Of a stretch of 64,000 nt of DNA, positions 23,065 to 35,184 are shown in pieces. Below the pieces are notes generated by a model that was given only the letters and a program-made list of their open reading frames with translations, made no database searches and was not told the origin of the DNA. The stretch is from Periplaneta americana. Lineage: Eukaryota > Arthropoda > Insecta > Blattodea > Blattidae. A program made the translations under genes and the position numbers. How positions within the stretch are numbered: the stretch's first letter is position 1; every line of letters starts with the position of its first letter. The stretch is from the NCBI RefSeq assembly GCF_040183065.1, contig NC_091120.1, positions 169,663,488 to 169,727,487 on the forward strand, given 5' to 3'.

Positions 23065-23290
23065 TGGAGCCAGCCACTGGCGTAGCTCGTTCGGTTAAGG
23101 CGCTTGCCTGTCGATCCGGAGTTGCGCTCGGGCTGATTACCTGGTTGGGTTTTCTCCGAGGTTTTCCCCAACCATAAGGCAAATATCAGGTAATTTATGA
23201 CGAATCCTCGGCCTCATCTCGCCAAATATCATCTCGCTTTCACCAATTCCATCGGCGCTAAATAACCAAGTAAAAGAAAAAAAAAAACTC
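23065..23290 (+). mobile_element. SINE family D
   Basis: Head CACTGGCGTAGCTCGTTCGG, body GATTACCTGGTTGGGTTTTC and end GGCGCTAAATAACCAAGTAA then poly(A). Flanking TCTGGAGCCAG and TCTGGAACTAG may be a worn duplication. Some body motifs are shared with family A, but the head differs. Confidence 0.8.
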
Positions 23291-23311
23291 TGGAACTAGG
23301 CTACATACTAT

Positions 23312-23606
23312 ATGGTAAGGTAAAGGTATCCCCGTCACATGCCATGAAGGCACTTGGGGGGGCATGGAGGTAGAGCCCCATGCTTTCCATGACCTCGACA
23401 CTAGAATGAGTTGGTGTGGTCGGCACCACGCTCTGACCGCCTTTTACCCCCGGGAAAGATCCGGTACTCAATTTTATAGGAGGCTGAGTGAACCTCGGGG
23501 CCGTTCTGAAAGTTTGGCAACGAGAAAAATCCCGTCACCACTCGGGATCGAACCCCGGACCATCCAGTCCGTAGCCAGCTGCTCTACCAACTGAACTACA
23601 TTACTC
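23312..23606 (-). mobile_element. SINE family C
   Basis: On the minus strand, a tRNA-like head (AGTTGGTAGAGCAGCTGGCT with B box GGGTTCGATCCC) is followed by a ~290 bp body. The + strand shows the end as GGTAAAGGTATCCCCGTCAC. Same family at 26.2, 27.4 and 44.1 kb. Confidence 0.85.
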
Positions 23607-24969
23607 AATAACAGCTTCTCTCATTAGAAGTAGGCTTTTGGGTGTTCCACTGTGTCTTCACATTTTATATTTTCAACGTTTCGGAACTACATAGTTTCTA
23701 TCATTAGGACAGACAGGTAAGACCAGAGAGGTCGCCTGCTCTGTGGGCTCGTTACGCCAAGGTAATCCGAATGACTGATTCATCTGATTTGTAAATGTGT
23801 CCCCAAGTTTTAGTAACTTTAGACAAATAATTTACATATACATAATTAAATTTATAACTTTAAAAAACTGATTTTAGCATTACGGTCAATTAGAGAAAAG
23901 TGACTTACATCACTGAAATCTTAAAGAGGAACAGCATTTACTAAATTAAGGCATAACAAAATTACACGCAGTAAACATAGTACACACCGACCAATTTTTA
24001 TAGTTTTCTTCATAAATAGTCCTAAATTATATTGCAGTACAGTTGTCAGAAATTAAAGTTACAAAGAAGATACTCAACAAATTTGCACCGATTGGATTTG
24101 GTTCGCTTTTCCACTAGCTGTTCTCTGATATCCGGAACATAACGTGCATAACCCAACGCCGCCGCTGCCACCCTCGAGGCGAGCAGCTTGCTTCCGCAAA
24201 CTTGAAAAAATACATATCCCACCACCTGAAAAAAAAAATCCCTTTTCTCGGAAACATGAAACTCCTTATGAAGAGAAAGTTCAGCATCCTTTCATACTTC
24301 TTATTGAAAAGGACAGATTTAAGAACAAAATTTCTGTCGCGCAACGCCTTGAATATAGCCTATAAAGAAAACTTTTATGTCTCCGTAATATATTTTTTTT
24401 CAGGTGGACTTCATGTCGTGAGTCATAAATTTTAAAGAGTTAGCGAAGTATAATATGAAATATTCGTATCGATGTTTTGATCGAATTGAAGATTTAATGG
24501 TGTCAATAAATATAACTTACAATTACACAATTTTATTATTGATAATGTTATATTTGAATATAATCTTGATTATTAATGAGTATATGTTACATCGTTATTT
24601 TCATTGGATCAAGTTCATGAGTATCTGTCAAGAGTGTGTAATATCTTGTATTTGCCGTCGATATCAGATCTGCAGACACATCACAGTGGAATTGCGAATG
24701 TTCATCAACTATAAGCTTAGTTCACTTTATGGGTCATAGTGAATGAATAAATGATGAAATTATCACAGAGGAAACGAGATTACTCTAAGAAAATTAACAA
24801 AAAAAAAAAACCTTACTTCACCATATTTTCCTAGAAATTTCGTATCAAACCAACCACCTAAAAAGCTAACCAACAATACTAAAGTTTTTAAATAAAAAGG
24901 TAAACAAATTAATAAATGAGTAGGAAAAATAATTCAACTAAGAAAGCTACCAAATTCCAATTCCACTTT

Positions 24970-24970
<1 letters not shown>
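23607..24970. other. No gene recognised
   Basis: 1.36 kb, AT-rich. Overlapping open frames at 24114-24435 occur in three frames and show no domain; the frame at 24455-24739 is low-complexity. Confidence 0.45.
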
Positions 24971-25061
<91 letters not shown>

Positions 25062-25083
25062 TAATAATAAAATAATAATAATG
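24971..25083. repeat. (AAT)n microsatellite
   Basis: Interrupted trinucleotide array of more than 30 units. Confidence 0.95.
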
Positions 25084-25129
25084 TATGTACAAATTGGTAT
25101 CTAAACAAAAATGCTAAAAAAAAACTTAG

Positions 25130-25455
25130 AAAGCAGTGAAATTAAATTCCTCAGAAGTGCAACTGACTGCATATTATATTAGAATATTAGATTATCAGAC
25201 AAATGAAGACTCACGAAAGCATTTGGACATATACAATTTGGTTTATACAAGACCAAAAACAAAATTGGTATGAACATATCCAAAGAACAGAAGTACAGAG
25301 ACTATCAAAAATATTTCTTAACTAACAGCAAAGACTAAAACATAGCGTTAGAACACCCGAAGCTACATGGATGTAATATAACAACCCTCTGAAGTTTGAA
25401 CAAGCCATGAAGCCTAAACCTCGTTGGATGATGATGATGATGGTGATGATGATGA
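25130..25455 (+). pseudogene. LINE 3'-end fragment ending in (GAT)n
   Basis: Broken + strand frames read KFLRSATDC, then QNWYEHIQRTEVQRLSK and EQAMKPKPRW, then a (GAT)n run at 25426-25455. This is the usual C-terminal tail and terminal short repeat of a non-LTR element. Stops and frameshifts throughout. Confidence 0.65.
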
Positions 25456-26150
25456 TACACATTAGTTCATAATTCCACAACCATTAGAGATAGAATGTTG
25501 AAATTTTGCACACTGATTTCACATTCATTTATGCACAACGTAGACTACAATAAAGCTCATCTCTTTGAAAATGAAAAAAAAAAAAAAAAAAAAAAAAAAA
25601 ATAGTCACAAAACGTGATGTAAATTTTATTATATTTTCATAGAAAAATTAACTGTATTAAAATTAACAACTCTACAAGTTTGATAGTAGACTAGTCCATT
25701 GTTTTCAGAAATAAGTATATATTAAATGCAGTAAAAAATTAAGATATCAGAAAAAACCCTAACAATGTTATGATTACCAAACGATACCACTGCATTTTTT
25801 TTCATATTGATAGAAATGGCTTTCAAAAATTATTAGTAACTTATTTTACATGTCTTTTATCAGATATTTAAGTTCTAATAAAACTTGTTATTGTACATTA
25901 TAATTTTTATCCCCTTGTGAGTTCATTTTCTTGTAAAATTGTAGAAATTTAGAGCCTGCATTTTCTGATATTATTTGTGGTCGTTCATGTACATATAGGC
26001 TACTCTTAAGGGAATGTGACAGGGAATTGAGGAACAGATTTTTTTATTGCTTCAAGTAAAAAAAATTCAATTAGGTTATTATCTAAATAAAAGCCAAGAT
26101 TTTTACAACTACACCAAGATTTTTAACAACTAACACTAGTTAACTATTAC

Positions 26151-26153
<3 letters not shown>
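25456..26153. other. No gene recognised
   Basis: Contains a ~28 base A tract (25574-25601) and AT-rich sequence only. Confidence 0.5.
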
Positions 26154-26209
<56 letters not shown>

Positions 26210-26509
26210 GTAAAAATGGTAAAGGTATCCCCGTCACACGCCATGAAGGCACTTGGGGGGACATGGAGGTAGAGCCCCATGCTTTCCATAACCTCGGCAC
26301 TACAATGAGGTGGTGTGGTCGGCACCACGCTCTGACCGTCTTTTATCCCCGGGAAAGACCCGGTACTCAATTTTATAGGAGGCTGAGTGAACCTCGGGGC
26401 CGTTCTGGAAGTTTGGCAACGAGAAAAAATCCTGTCACCACTTGGGATCGAACCCCGGACCTTCCAATCCGTAGCCAGCTGCTCTACCAACTGAGCTACC
26501 CAGCCGTCC

Positions 26510-26557
<48 letters not shown>

Positions 26558-26562
26558 CAATA
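26154..26562 (-). mobile_element. SINE family C flanked by (AAT)n on both sides
   Basis: Arrays at 26154-26209 and 26510-26562 enclose a minus-strand family C SINE (about 26215-26505) with its tRNA-like head at the right, GCTACCCAGCCGTCCT at its edge. Confidence 0.85.
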
Positions 26563-27294
26563 ACAATAATACATTCTATTTATAATATCAGCCTATATCG
26601 CGGATTGTTGTGTTACAGCCCTATTAACGCAAAACGTAAATTAATGGATAAGTAAAGATAAGAAAACCGCCGGTTTTGCTGTTACGTCCGGTGTCTCGGA
26701 GGCATACAGTTGGCAGACATTTCACCGAGTCTTGTCTGCATAGCGATGTCGGGTAAGGCACACGGCTTGGTAGAAAAAAGAGTTAATATCGATCTGGTTT
26801 TTTTATTCGAGTCGCACCCCCACGTTTTTTCACCCTCGCGTTTTTTTCCTCCCTTACTCACCCAAGGATAGGGGTTCCTATAGCAACGACATCTAAAGTG
26901 AAATTACTTCAAATAAAAATAGAACATTTGATGTAAGATTGAGGTTCGGAATGTAGCACATGACTGTCACTGATAGTGAACGAGAACACGAAATATGAGT
27001 GTGATCGAAGTGTTCGGCAACTTTCTGCTGGCCTTGTAACTGAAGATTTACCACATGCCAAGTAGATTTATTGTTCTACTTAGTCATATTTCTTAACTTC
27101 GTCTTCACAGTAACCATCATCATGGTCATGATCGTTTACTATCAAGTCTAACCTCAACCGGTTTCAACCTGACTTTTCTCAGAACTGCGAACAGATAGGC
27201 ATCCAGTTCTTTTGTGAGATTAATTTTCACTTTCCTATCGAGGAACGAAATCTGGTCTACTGCTCCGAAATATCTATGCCATACCTAATTTACC
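26563..27294. other. No gene recognised
   Basis: No repeat or coding frame recognised in 730 bp. Confidence 0.45.
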
Positions 27295-27801
27295 ATCATA
27301 CCACAGTCTAGTATATAGTCACGAAGCCCAATACGTAGTAAATATGCGTCCATAGAAAGTTGCTAACCACTAGGATCGCTACTTTCGCCTCATTACAGAC
27401 AATGCGAAATAGTACCTGCACAGTCTATTGTTTCTAGTGAAGGTAAGGTAAAGGTATCCCCGTAACACGCCATGAAAACATTTGGGGGGGGGGGACATGG
27501 AGGTAGAGCCCCATGCTTTCCATGACCTCGGCACTAGAATGAGGTGGTGTGGTCGGCACCACGCTCTGACCGCATTTTACACCCGGGAAAGACACGGTAC
27601 TCAATTTTATAGGAGGCTGAGTGAACCTCGGGGCCGTTCTGAAAGCTTGGCAACGAGAAAAAATCCTATCACACCTGGAATCGAACCCCGGACCTTCCAG
27701 TCCGTAGCCAGCTGCTCTACGAACTGAGCTACTATTGTTTCTAGTACCTCATAAACTCAAGCTTCGTGACTGTATATAGGCCTACTACACTGTGATCATA
27801 C
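27295..27801. mobile_element. 7 bp-TSD MITE interrupted by a family C SINE
   Basis: MITE 27302-27794 has inverted ends CACAGTCTAGTATATAGTCA and (right, reversed) CACAGTGTAGTAGGCC...; ATCATAC flanks it at 27295-27301 and 27795-27801. Inside, a minus-strand family C SINE (27439-27731) is flanked by a perfect 14 bp duplication CTATTGTTTCTAGT (27425-27438 and 27732-27745). Removing SINE and duplication leaves a MITE of about 185 bp, like the copy at 52124-52308. Confidence 0.9.
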
Positions 27802-28509
27802 TGTCTTGCACTGCCATGGATCGCAAGATGGCACTTAGAAAGAGTCATAAAACGTACAATAGTCCGCATTCAAGTCACTAAGCCACACTGGGTCAGGAAA
27901 GTGAACTTCTTAAGATTCTCGACCTTGCCACTAATTGGAGATGAGTATAGTGAGAATCACGTAAGAGTAGTCCCCAAAAGTCTAGCATATTTAGGCTACT
28001 TATTTAACACAACCCATCTTTACGTTGGAAGGTGTTTTTAAGTGGTTCAATAATTTGTGAAATAGTAGAGCCTATATTTTTCTGCTGGACCTCTTGTATA
28101 TTATATTGGCTACTAGTATATTAGTATGATCTGATATTAAAATGCATTTTGTCTGACAACACAGCACAAAACACCAGAAAAACTTCAATGCCTTAAGCGG
28201 GACTCGAACGTATGAACATTGCATATACACAACATTAAGTTATGCTTTTGGCCGTTGCGTACACCTTTGCAGGTAATTTAGGATGACAATAGGGTAACTC
28301 CGGCAGAGATGGACCAGTGAGTGTAGTGGACCTGTAGCGTGTTTCTTAGAGTTACCACTTGGTGGAGCTAGCAGTCTTGTGGTGTTAGAGCCCATGATAA
28401 TAATTTAATGTAAGAGTTGAGACAATGAATATACTCCTTCTGGTTGGTTGGATCCAACCATGACTTCTATTAACATATAATTAACACACCTAGGTATACA
28501 TTCATTCAG
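27802..28509. repeat. Mostly unrecognised; diverged dispersed repeat at ~27945-28060
   Basis: The ~27945-28060 stretch (TATAGTGAGAATCACGTAAG ... TACGTTGGAAGG ... GTTCAATAATTTGTGAAATA) resembles 32445-32600. Nothing coding is seen in the rest. Confidence 0.35.
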
Positions 28510-29850
28510 TGTTGTGTCCAAGACCAGATCTTTCACTGCCAACCCACTTTCTTCAATCTTTTCTATTTTCTGCCTTCCTCTTAGTCTCCTCATATGATCC
28601 ATACATCTTAATGTCGTCTATATCTGATATCCTCTTCTGCCCCGAACTCTTCTCCCGTTCACCATTCCTTCCAGTGCATCCTTCAGTAAGCAGTTTCTCC
28701 TCAGTCAGTGACCCAACCAATTCATTTTCCTCTACCTCATCAGTTTCAGTATCATTCTTTCTTCACTCGCTCTTTCCAACACAGCTTCATTTCTTACTCT
28801 GTCCACTTCACATGTTCCATTCTTCTCCACATCCACATTTCAAATGCTTCTATTCGTCTCGCTTCACTTCGTCGTAAGGTCCATATTTCTTCCCCAAACA
28901 ATGTCACACTCCATACAAAGCACTTCACTAGTCTCTTCCTTAGTTCTTTTTTTCAGAGGTCCGCAGAAAATGCTCCTTTTTACATTAAAAGCTTCCTTTG
29001 CCATTGCTGTCCTTTTGACTTCCTGGAAGCAGCTCATATTACTGTTTATGCTCGACCATGCCGAAATGTAGTAATTATACATCTAGTAGTAGCCCTTTAA
29101 TGCAGCTCATTAAAGTACACCTATTCATTATAATTCAGTTGTTCAGCCAATGAGAAATCACCATCGTACCGTTATGAAACCGCAAGTATCGATTATTCTC
29201 GCAATAGAAAGACAATTAGCGAAAAGTCACGGAGGCTGGAAATCCAATACTGTCGCAGAAGGTTATGTTCTGTTACTATAATAATTAGTGTTAATTGTAA
29301 ATAATATTCAAATAAATTCAATTTGTCATCCCGTTTTTCAATTCTAAATCAATTTCCAGGTTATATAAAGACTAATCTTCATGTTATTCTCTACATTATA
29401 TCAAGATCAATGACATTCGTGCCTCGCAAAAAATCAATACTTTCGCGTCTGAGCACATCTCACAATTCAGGTCAGTTCTGCTCCTCACTTACATAACCAT
29501 AACATGAATACTTATGAATAATTTCAAGTTAGAAATATGGTCGAGCATAAAAAGTCGTATGAAACTTGCCTATAATGGTAATTAAAACGCTCGTATGAAA
29601 ATTATGAAACTCGCTTGCGCTCTTTTCATAAACAAACATACTCGCGTCTTAATTACTACAATTATAGGCTCGTTGCATAATGTACTATTATAGTATACCC
29701 AAAGTATTTGAAATTATCCCACTTACTGTACTGCCTCATTTATAATTCGTAAGTTTACCTTCTTTATTTCTCTTCCTATGACCATGATCTTTGTCTTATT
29801 TGTATTTATCTTCATCCCATACCGCTTACACCTGTCATTTAGCTCCAGTA
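28510..29850 (-). pseudogene. LINE C-terminal/3' fragment split by a ~640 bp insertion
   Basis: The minus strand of 28510-29045 is collinear with the LINE C terminus at 35510-36003 (blocks encoding RRLRGRQKIEK and the LEAFEMWIWRRM-type region), but with many stops. The same LINE resumes at about 29690-29850 (CCCACTTACTGTACTGCCTC and the region up to 29845). The gap 29045-29690 is foreign sequence. No RT motif is present in the fragment. Confidence 0.7.
29045..29690. mobile_element. Insertion with inverted termini inside the LINE fragment
   Basis: TTTATGCTCGACCAT at 29045-29059 recurs inverted at 29537-29551. The outer right end (to about 29685) is also a diverged inverted copy of the left end (TTATGC...GTAGTAATTA). 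A hairpin with arms GCCTATAATGG.../...AATTATAGGC spans 29570-29670. Non-coding, unclassified TIR element; exact edges uncertain. Confidence 0.55.
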
Positions 29851-30341
29851 CCCTAGATACACATATGTACTCAAAACTAAATTAGGTTGATTAAATAATA
29901 GATCTCTCATCTGCAATGTCTAGACTCTAAAGTCCCTTTATAACGAGATCTGAGACGTTTAATGGACTCAGATTCTATCAACAATTAAAATATGTAATGA
30001 TTTGATAGCACTGAAAATAATTAAAAAAAAAAACAAATCTCCTATGAGAAGTAAAACCATAGGTCTGAATAGTGTATACAGATATTAAATAAATTTGATA
30101 CATCATTTTATAATAGGCTATATTATTTTATAACACAGTTTATTATATATAATATATAAAATCTCATTTTACAGATAGTTTCTCACTGAGGAATAAGAAA
30201 AACCTGTTAACTTGTGTTTACTAGAAGCAAAATAGTCGTAAGTGCTTATCGAATTATGCAACAAGATAGGTAATGTTTGAATCCAGTGTCTCAACTCTTA
30301 CATTCAATTATTATCGAGGAGCTCTTTGTAGTGTTAAACGA
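29851..30341. other. No gene recognised
   Basis: AT-rich, no recognisable repeat. Confidence 0.45.
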
Positions 30342-30404
30342 ACTACTCCTTAGTGTTTTTGTTTACTTCGTTATTGGCGAGATGAGGCCGAGGATTTTCC
30401 ATAG

Positions 30405-30455
<51 letters not shown>

Positions 30456-30838
30456 GTGTTATTTTACGACGCTGTATCAACATCTAGGTTATTTAGCGTC
30501 TGAATGAAATGAAGGTGATAATGCCGGTGAAATGAGTCCGGGGTCCAGCACCGAAAGTTACCCAGCATTTGCTGGGAAAACCCCGGAAAAACCCTCAACC
30601 AGGTAACTTGCCCCGACCAGGATTCGAACCCGGGCCACCTGGTTTCGCGGCCAGACGCGCTGACCGTTACTCCACAGGTGTGGACTTTTCCATAGATTAC
30701 CTGGCATTTGCCTTACGGTTCGGAAAACCTAGCAAAAAATCCAACCAGTAATCAGCCCAAGTGGAATTCGAACCCATGTCCGAGCGCAACTTCCGATCAG
30801 CAGACAAACACGCTACAGCCTGAGCTACGCCGGTAGCT
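30342..30838 (-). mobile_element. SINE family D interrupted by SINE family A
   Basis: Family D on the minus strand occupies 30342-30408 and 30700-30838 (head at the right: GAGCTACGCCGG... reversed). Family A (minus) with its (ATT)n tail fills 30409-30685. TTTTCCATAGATTA is exactly duplicated at 30395-30408 and 30686-30699. The array is therefore the tail of family A here. Confidence 0.9.
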
Positions 30839-30984
30839 CTCCATAGTGTTATTCATATTGTTTGCAGCATTATAAAGCGAAGTTTACAATGAATATAGCC
30901 TTTGTTGATATCAAGCTTACCAAAAATTATTCCACTTGTAGTTTTCATTTAATTGTACTAAAGTAATATTCGTATTGGAGGCTT

Positions 30985-31415
30985 CTTTGCCCTGCCATTC
31001 GAAGAACGGAGAGATGACTAACATGGAATGGAATTTCGGGTCGGGGGGTACTATGAACCAGCACTGCGACCTTTCACGATCTAACACTCAAGTTAGGCGC
31101 ATTCCCAAACACACACCGGCTGACTATACTAAGGTTCGCTGCGTACCCAAGTGTCGAGCAGGCAACCCCTCTACGTCAGCCCCCTCCGTGCGTCGCCAGC
31201 CAGCGATCGGGGAATGCTGTGGAATGATGACGAAATGGAAAAATGGTGACGGAATAATGTAAATGCCTAAAATGGGGAAAACGAGAGAACCTTGAGAGAA
31301 ACCCCAACTGCGACCTTGTCCGCCACAAATGTCACTATGAAAAATCCCAGATCTGACCGGGACTCGAACCTGCATGACAGGTCAGAGGTCTGACCACTCA
31401 ACCACCGCAGGGGTA
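30985..31415 (-). mobile_element. SINE family F
   Basis: On the minus strand a tRNA-like head lies at the right end (GGTTGAGTGGTCAGACCTCT, B box GGTTCGAGTCCCGG). The body contains, on +, AGAAACCCCAACTGCGACCT and GCCAGCCAGCGATCGGGGAA. Related copies at 34530-34830 and 36010-36175. Confidence 0.7.
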
Positions 31416-33601
31416 TCTCCTTTCTTTAGTCAGTAGTGAACTGGAAAAGCATCAGACAGAAATTATTATTATTTTGAGAGAAGTAACAGACTACTCACAC
31501 ATGATACTGATTGTGTTTATTTTGTCAGACTATTCATACGTGTACACATCATACATATTTACAACAGTGTTTTAAAATGTCCCTTGCGCTAACGACAATC
31601 TGTGGTCGGAATAACAATCTGCAAGGCAGTAAAGAATGGAACGTGGCCATTTCAGAGTAGGAAAGATGTTTCCACACAAATACGTGTTTACATCCTGCTC
31701 TTGCCCTTTGTAGATTCCGCACGCTGAAGCAGAATAATGCAAGAACGTTCGATAAGGAGAGACGAATATGAGGAAAAAAAGAGACAGCCAGGGAGTAGAA
31801 AATAAGGTTAAAACTCCATCTCTGTCATAAGGTTGTGCTTTACCATGATTTATATTCCAAGAGAAACGTCAGGTCTTATTTTAATAAAACAATGTTGAAG
31901 ATAATTTACTTCAGAATAAATTTCAAATTGATCTACTGAGTTTCGATTCACGATAAAAAGTAACTTATTAGTCCATTCAATGAAAGAAATTTGCTGTTGA
32001 AAGTCTAAATTTATTTATTGCCGTTTTTTTTAAATAACCCCGGATATGTCGACTCAGATTTTACCAGTTTCTGGCTGCATGGCGATGTAAATTACAATAC
32101 AATAATGGAAGAAGATGAGATGGGATTACTAAACGAGTTTAATTTTAGTACAAACGAGAAGCTGCCAGCTAATTTTCCATGAAAGCCTCCCATTCAGAGG
32201 TAGTCCTTTTAGGTGCCCTTTACGGAGTGGAAGTGAAATAATCCTGCAGATTTAAAGGGACGATAGGGTACGCTTAAATGAACAGAAAACCTCTGTTACG
32301 TTTTGTCATTAAATCCACGGTTAATTAGAAAATTAAGTTCGAAGTTTCAGTAGTCTGGCAATATCACCGTTAACACACTGCTCTTTCTTCTCGTAATACA
32401 GATGTAAGAGGTCAACGAACTCAGCTTTGTCTCCCTATGTGAACTATAGTGAGGGTCACATAAGAACAGTTCCTAAACAGCAAATATTGCCGTCTTGTCA
32501 GTGTTACCAACTGTCACACGATCCTACGTACTAAATGGCTTATTTACTTACCGTACTCTATGTTGGAAGGTTATTCTAAATAATTCAATAATTTATAACA
32601 TATTTTCGTAGGCAAACTATACGAGAAAGGGATCAACATGTCAAGTATTTTGTCTGGCAATACGAAATTCATTGGTTTGACTAAACAACTGACTCACGAG
32701 ACCAAACCTAAAAATGTATTTTGTTTGACCACATGAAATTATTAGTACTAACTCCAAAAATTTACCTGATTATAGTCTTGAATTACAACCACAACGCAAC
32801 ACATAAAATAATTTATTATTAATATTAATACTGATATTAATTAATTATTTGTATGTTCCAATTTCACTAGTTTCCTGTAACAGGCTCAGAAATCTAGTAC
32901 AATTTCAATTTCATGGAACTCAAGTACCGACAAATATAGTGGATATTTGTCTCAGCTGCCAACATGCTACAGTAGTTACAAAATCACTATCATTTGTAGT
33001 ATTTGTCAGTATCGAAATTCGAAACGAAGTTGGCAAAAGAAAATTCAACCTGCAAACTAGAACATCACCACAATCCACTATCATATGTAGTAATGGAGGA
33101 AAAATGGTTAGGTTTCACCCTAAGGGTATGAAGTAAGCTGACCCGGACTATACTTCCCACCTCCCTCTCTGGTTACCACGTTGCAATCTGTTCGCATCGT
33201 TCAGTGCCTTGAAATTAATAGTTTTTTTTAATTAAATTTACATGAAAACCGTCCACGCTATTGAAATATGCCAGAGGGATAAATAATTCTTTATTTGATT
33301 TTCTATCGATACGAACAAAAATCACGATCCTACTCGCAATAGTTACCGAATAAGAGGTTGTTAAACATTCGGAAATTTTTTTTCTAAGAAAACTATGAAA
33401 TTTACGCCAATATGGTATTACACTTTCTTGTTACACACAACATGAGCACTGAAAATCTGCAGGGTTATTTCACTCCCACCCTGCATATGTAGATACCGAA
33501 ATTTGGCTTCTATATTCCTTCTGAGAAAACCTACCTATTTTTCGTATGCATCTTTAAAAAAAAATCCGTCGTCTTACGGATGTTTTGAACCCATGAACAT
33601 C
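31416..33601. other. No gene recognised (2.2 kb)
   Basis: No coding frame with a domain. 32445-32600 is similar to 27945-28060, an unclassified dispersed repeat. The open frame 32849-33136 has no recognisable domain. Confidence 0.4.
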
Positions 33602-33850
33602 ATATATGAAGGGTTCAGAGCTATAGCGGGCCAAGCGCCATTTATTGAAAACCGAGAAAGCAAGGGTTAAAGTTAAGTGAATACCATAGTTTAATGAAGA
33701 TTGATATATATTTAGTCTTAATGTGTATATACTTTATATTACTTGCTATATGTCTCCACTGAATTATGGCAATAACTTCATTTTAACCCTTGTTTTCTAC
33801 GATTTTAGTAAATGTCGCTTGGCCCACTATGGTTCTGAACCCTTCATATA
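33602..33850. mobile_element. TA-flanked foldback MITE (~249 bp)
   Basis: Left TATATGAAGGGTTCAGAGC and right GTTCTGAACCCTTCATATA begin inverted arms of about 75 bp, sharing GGGCCAAGCG/CGCTTGGCCC and AAGGGTTAAA/TTTAACCCTT. TA at the ends suggests a Tc1/mariner-type MITE (inference). Non-coding. Confidence 0.85.
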
Positions 33851-34529
33851 ATAACGAAAAAGATAACTAGGCCTATTTATAAATTAAGAAATAAAAAATT
33901 GTAAAATTCACTGCAATGAGTCGGACGAGCTATCAAGCAAAAAACCATACAATTCAATATAACTGGTGACTCGCTTGGGTTTCAAATCGGATATCTCCCG
34001 AATAATGCGATACGACAAAAGCCGATCGATGCGGGTGTTAGATGCGGTTAACGGTTATCCCCAGCTTGTTAGTTTTGTAATCGAGTTCGAAGAGGACTGC
34101 ATTAAGAAGCACTTCTCTTCCAGGAATATGATGTCATGAATTGAAACTCTCCCGTTGATTTAATTCTGTGCTTACTTCATTTCCTATACCAACTTCATGG
34201 TTCGGTAAACAGGCGAACAACAAACTGTTCGGGTTACTAAGGGCAACAAGGAATCTAACAACTTCTTTTCCGAATAAAAGCAAATCGAAAGAGAGGTTCC
34301 TATAGCAACATCATTTCATAGAATTCAGTATTCCAATTTATACGTCGCCTATGGCCATGTCTCTCACGAGAAAGTATTTACAAGCGTTTGGTGCTACTGT
34401 TAATATCACCTAAGAGAGAACTTAAAAATCATACAATACTTCTTTCCTTAGATTTTACCTTTTTTTTTAACTTCACGATGCTGAGGTTTTCATTTATCAC
34501 TGAACCATTAAAGCTACATGTATTCTCAA
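33851..34529. other. No gene recognised
   Basis: No repeat or coding frame recognised. Confidence 0.45.
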
Positions 34530-34830
34530 CTCACACCGGATGATTAAACTAAGGTTTGCTGCATATTCGGGTTTCGACCAGGCAACCCCACTCGTCCCTA
34601 AACTAGCCCCGTCTGTACATTACCAGCCAGCGCGGTGATTGGGGAATATTAAGAAATGATAATGTCTAACGTAGGGAAATGGGAGAACCTCGGGTAAAAC
34701 CCCAACTGCAACTTTGTCCGTCACAAGTGTCACAACGGATTTTTCAAATGAAATATTCTAACTCGATCCCCGACCGCCTGCATGACAGGCTGAAGATCTA
34801 ACGCTATAACCCAGGCATGTCGAGCGCGGG
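34530..34830 (-). mobile_element. SINE family F, diverged copy
   Basis: Same order as 30985-31415: ACACCGGATGATTAAACTAA, CCAGCCAGCGCGGTGATTGG, AACCCCAACTGCAACTTTGT, then a worn tRNA-like head near 34770-34825 (minus). Confidence 0.65.
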
Positions 34831-35184
34831 CATTTCTAACCTGTAAATGAGGTGTAACAGTGACGTAGAATCGCTTGTAAACATATGCCTGCGTGCAATT
34901 CTGTAAGCGGAAGGTCTCTAGACTCTTTGTCAGAGGGTACAATATGCCCGCGCTTGGCATTTCTGCTCCAAACACTCATCCACAGCAGACTGTAGTTCAT
35001 TATAGGACTCCTTTAGTACCTGGGGGCTTCGGTGCCTTTTATACTGAAGTATACGTTTTCTAGAACTCACAAACATCGTCAACTACGAATCTTTAGACAA
35101 ACTGGGAGAAATACGAGTATGTATTATGGCGGACAGTGGCATCGACGTCACTCAAACATAGGAGCTGCTCTATTTTTCGACACA
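34831..35184. other. No gene recognised
   Basis: Nothing recognised; followed by an (ATAC)n array at 35185-35217. Confidence 0.4.
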
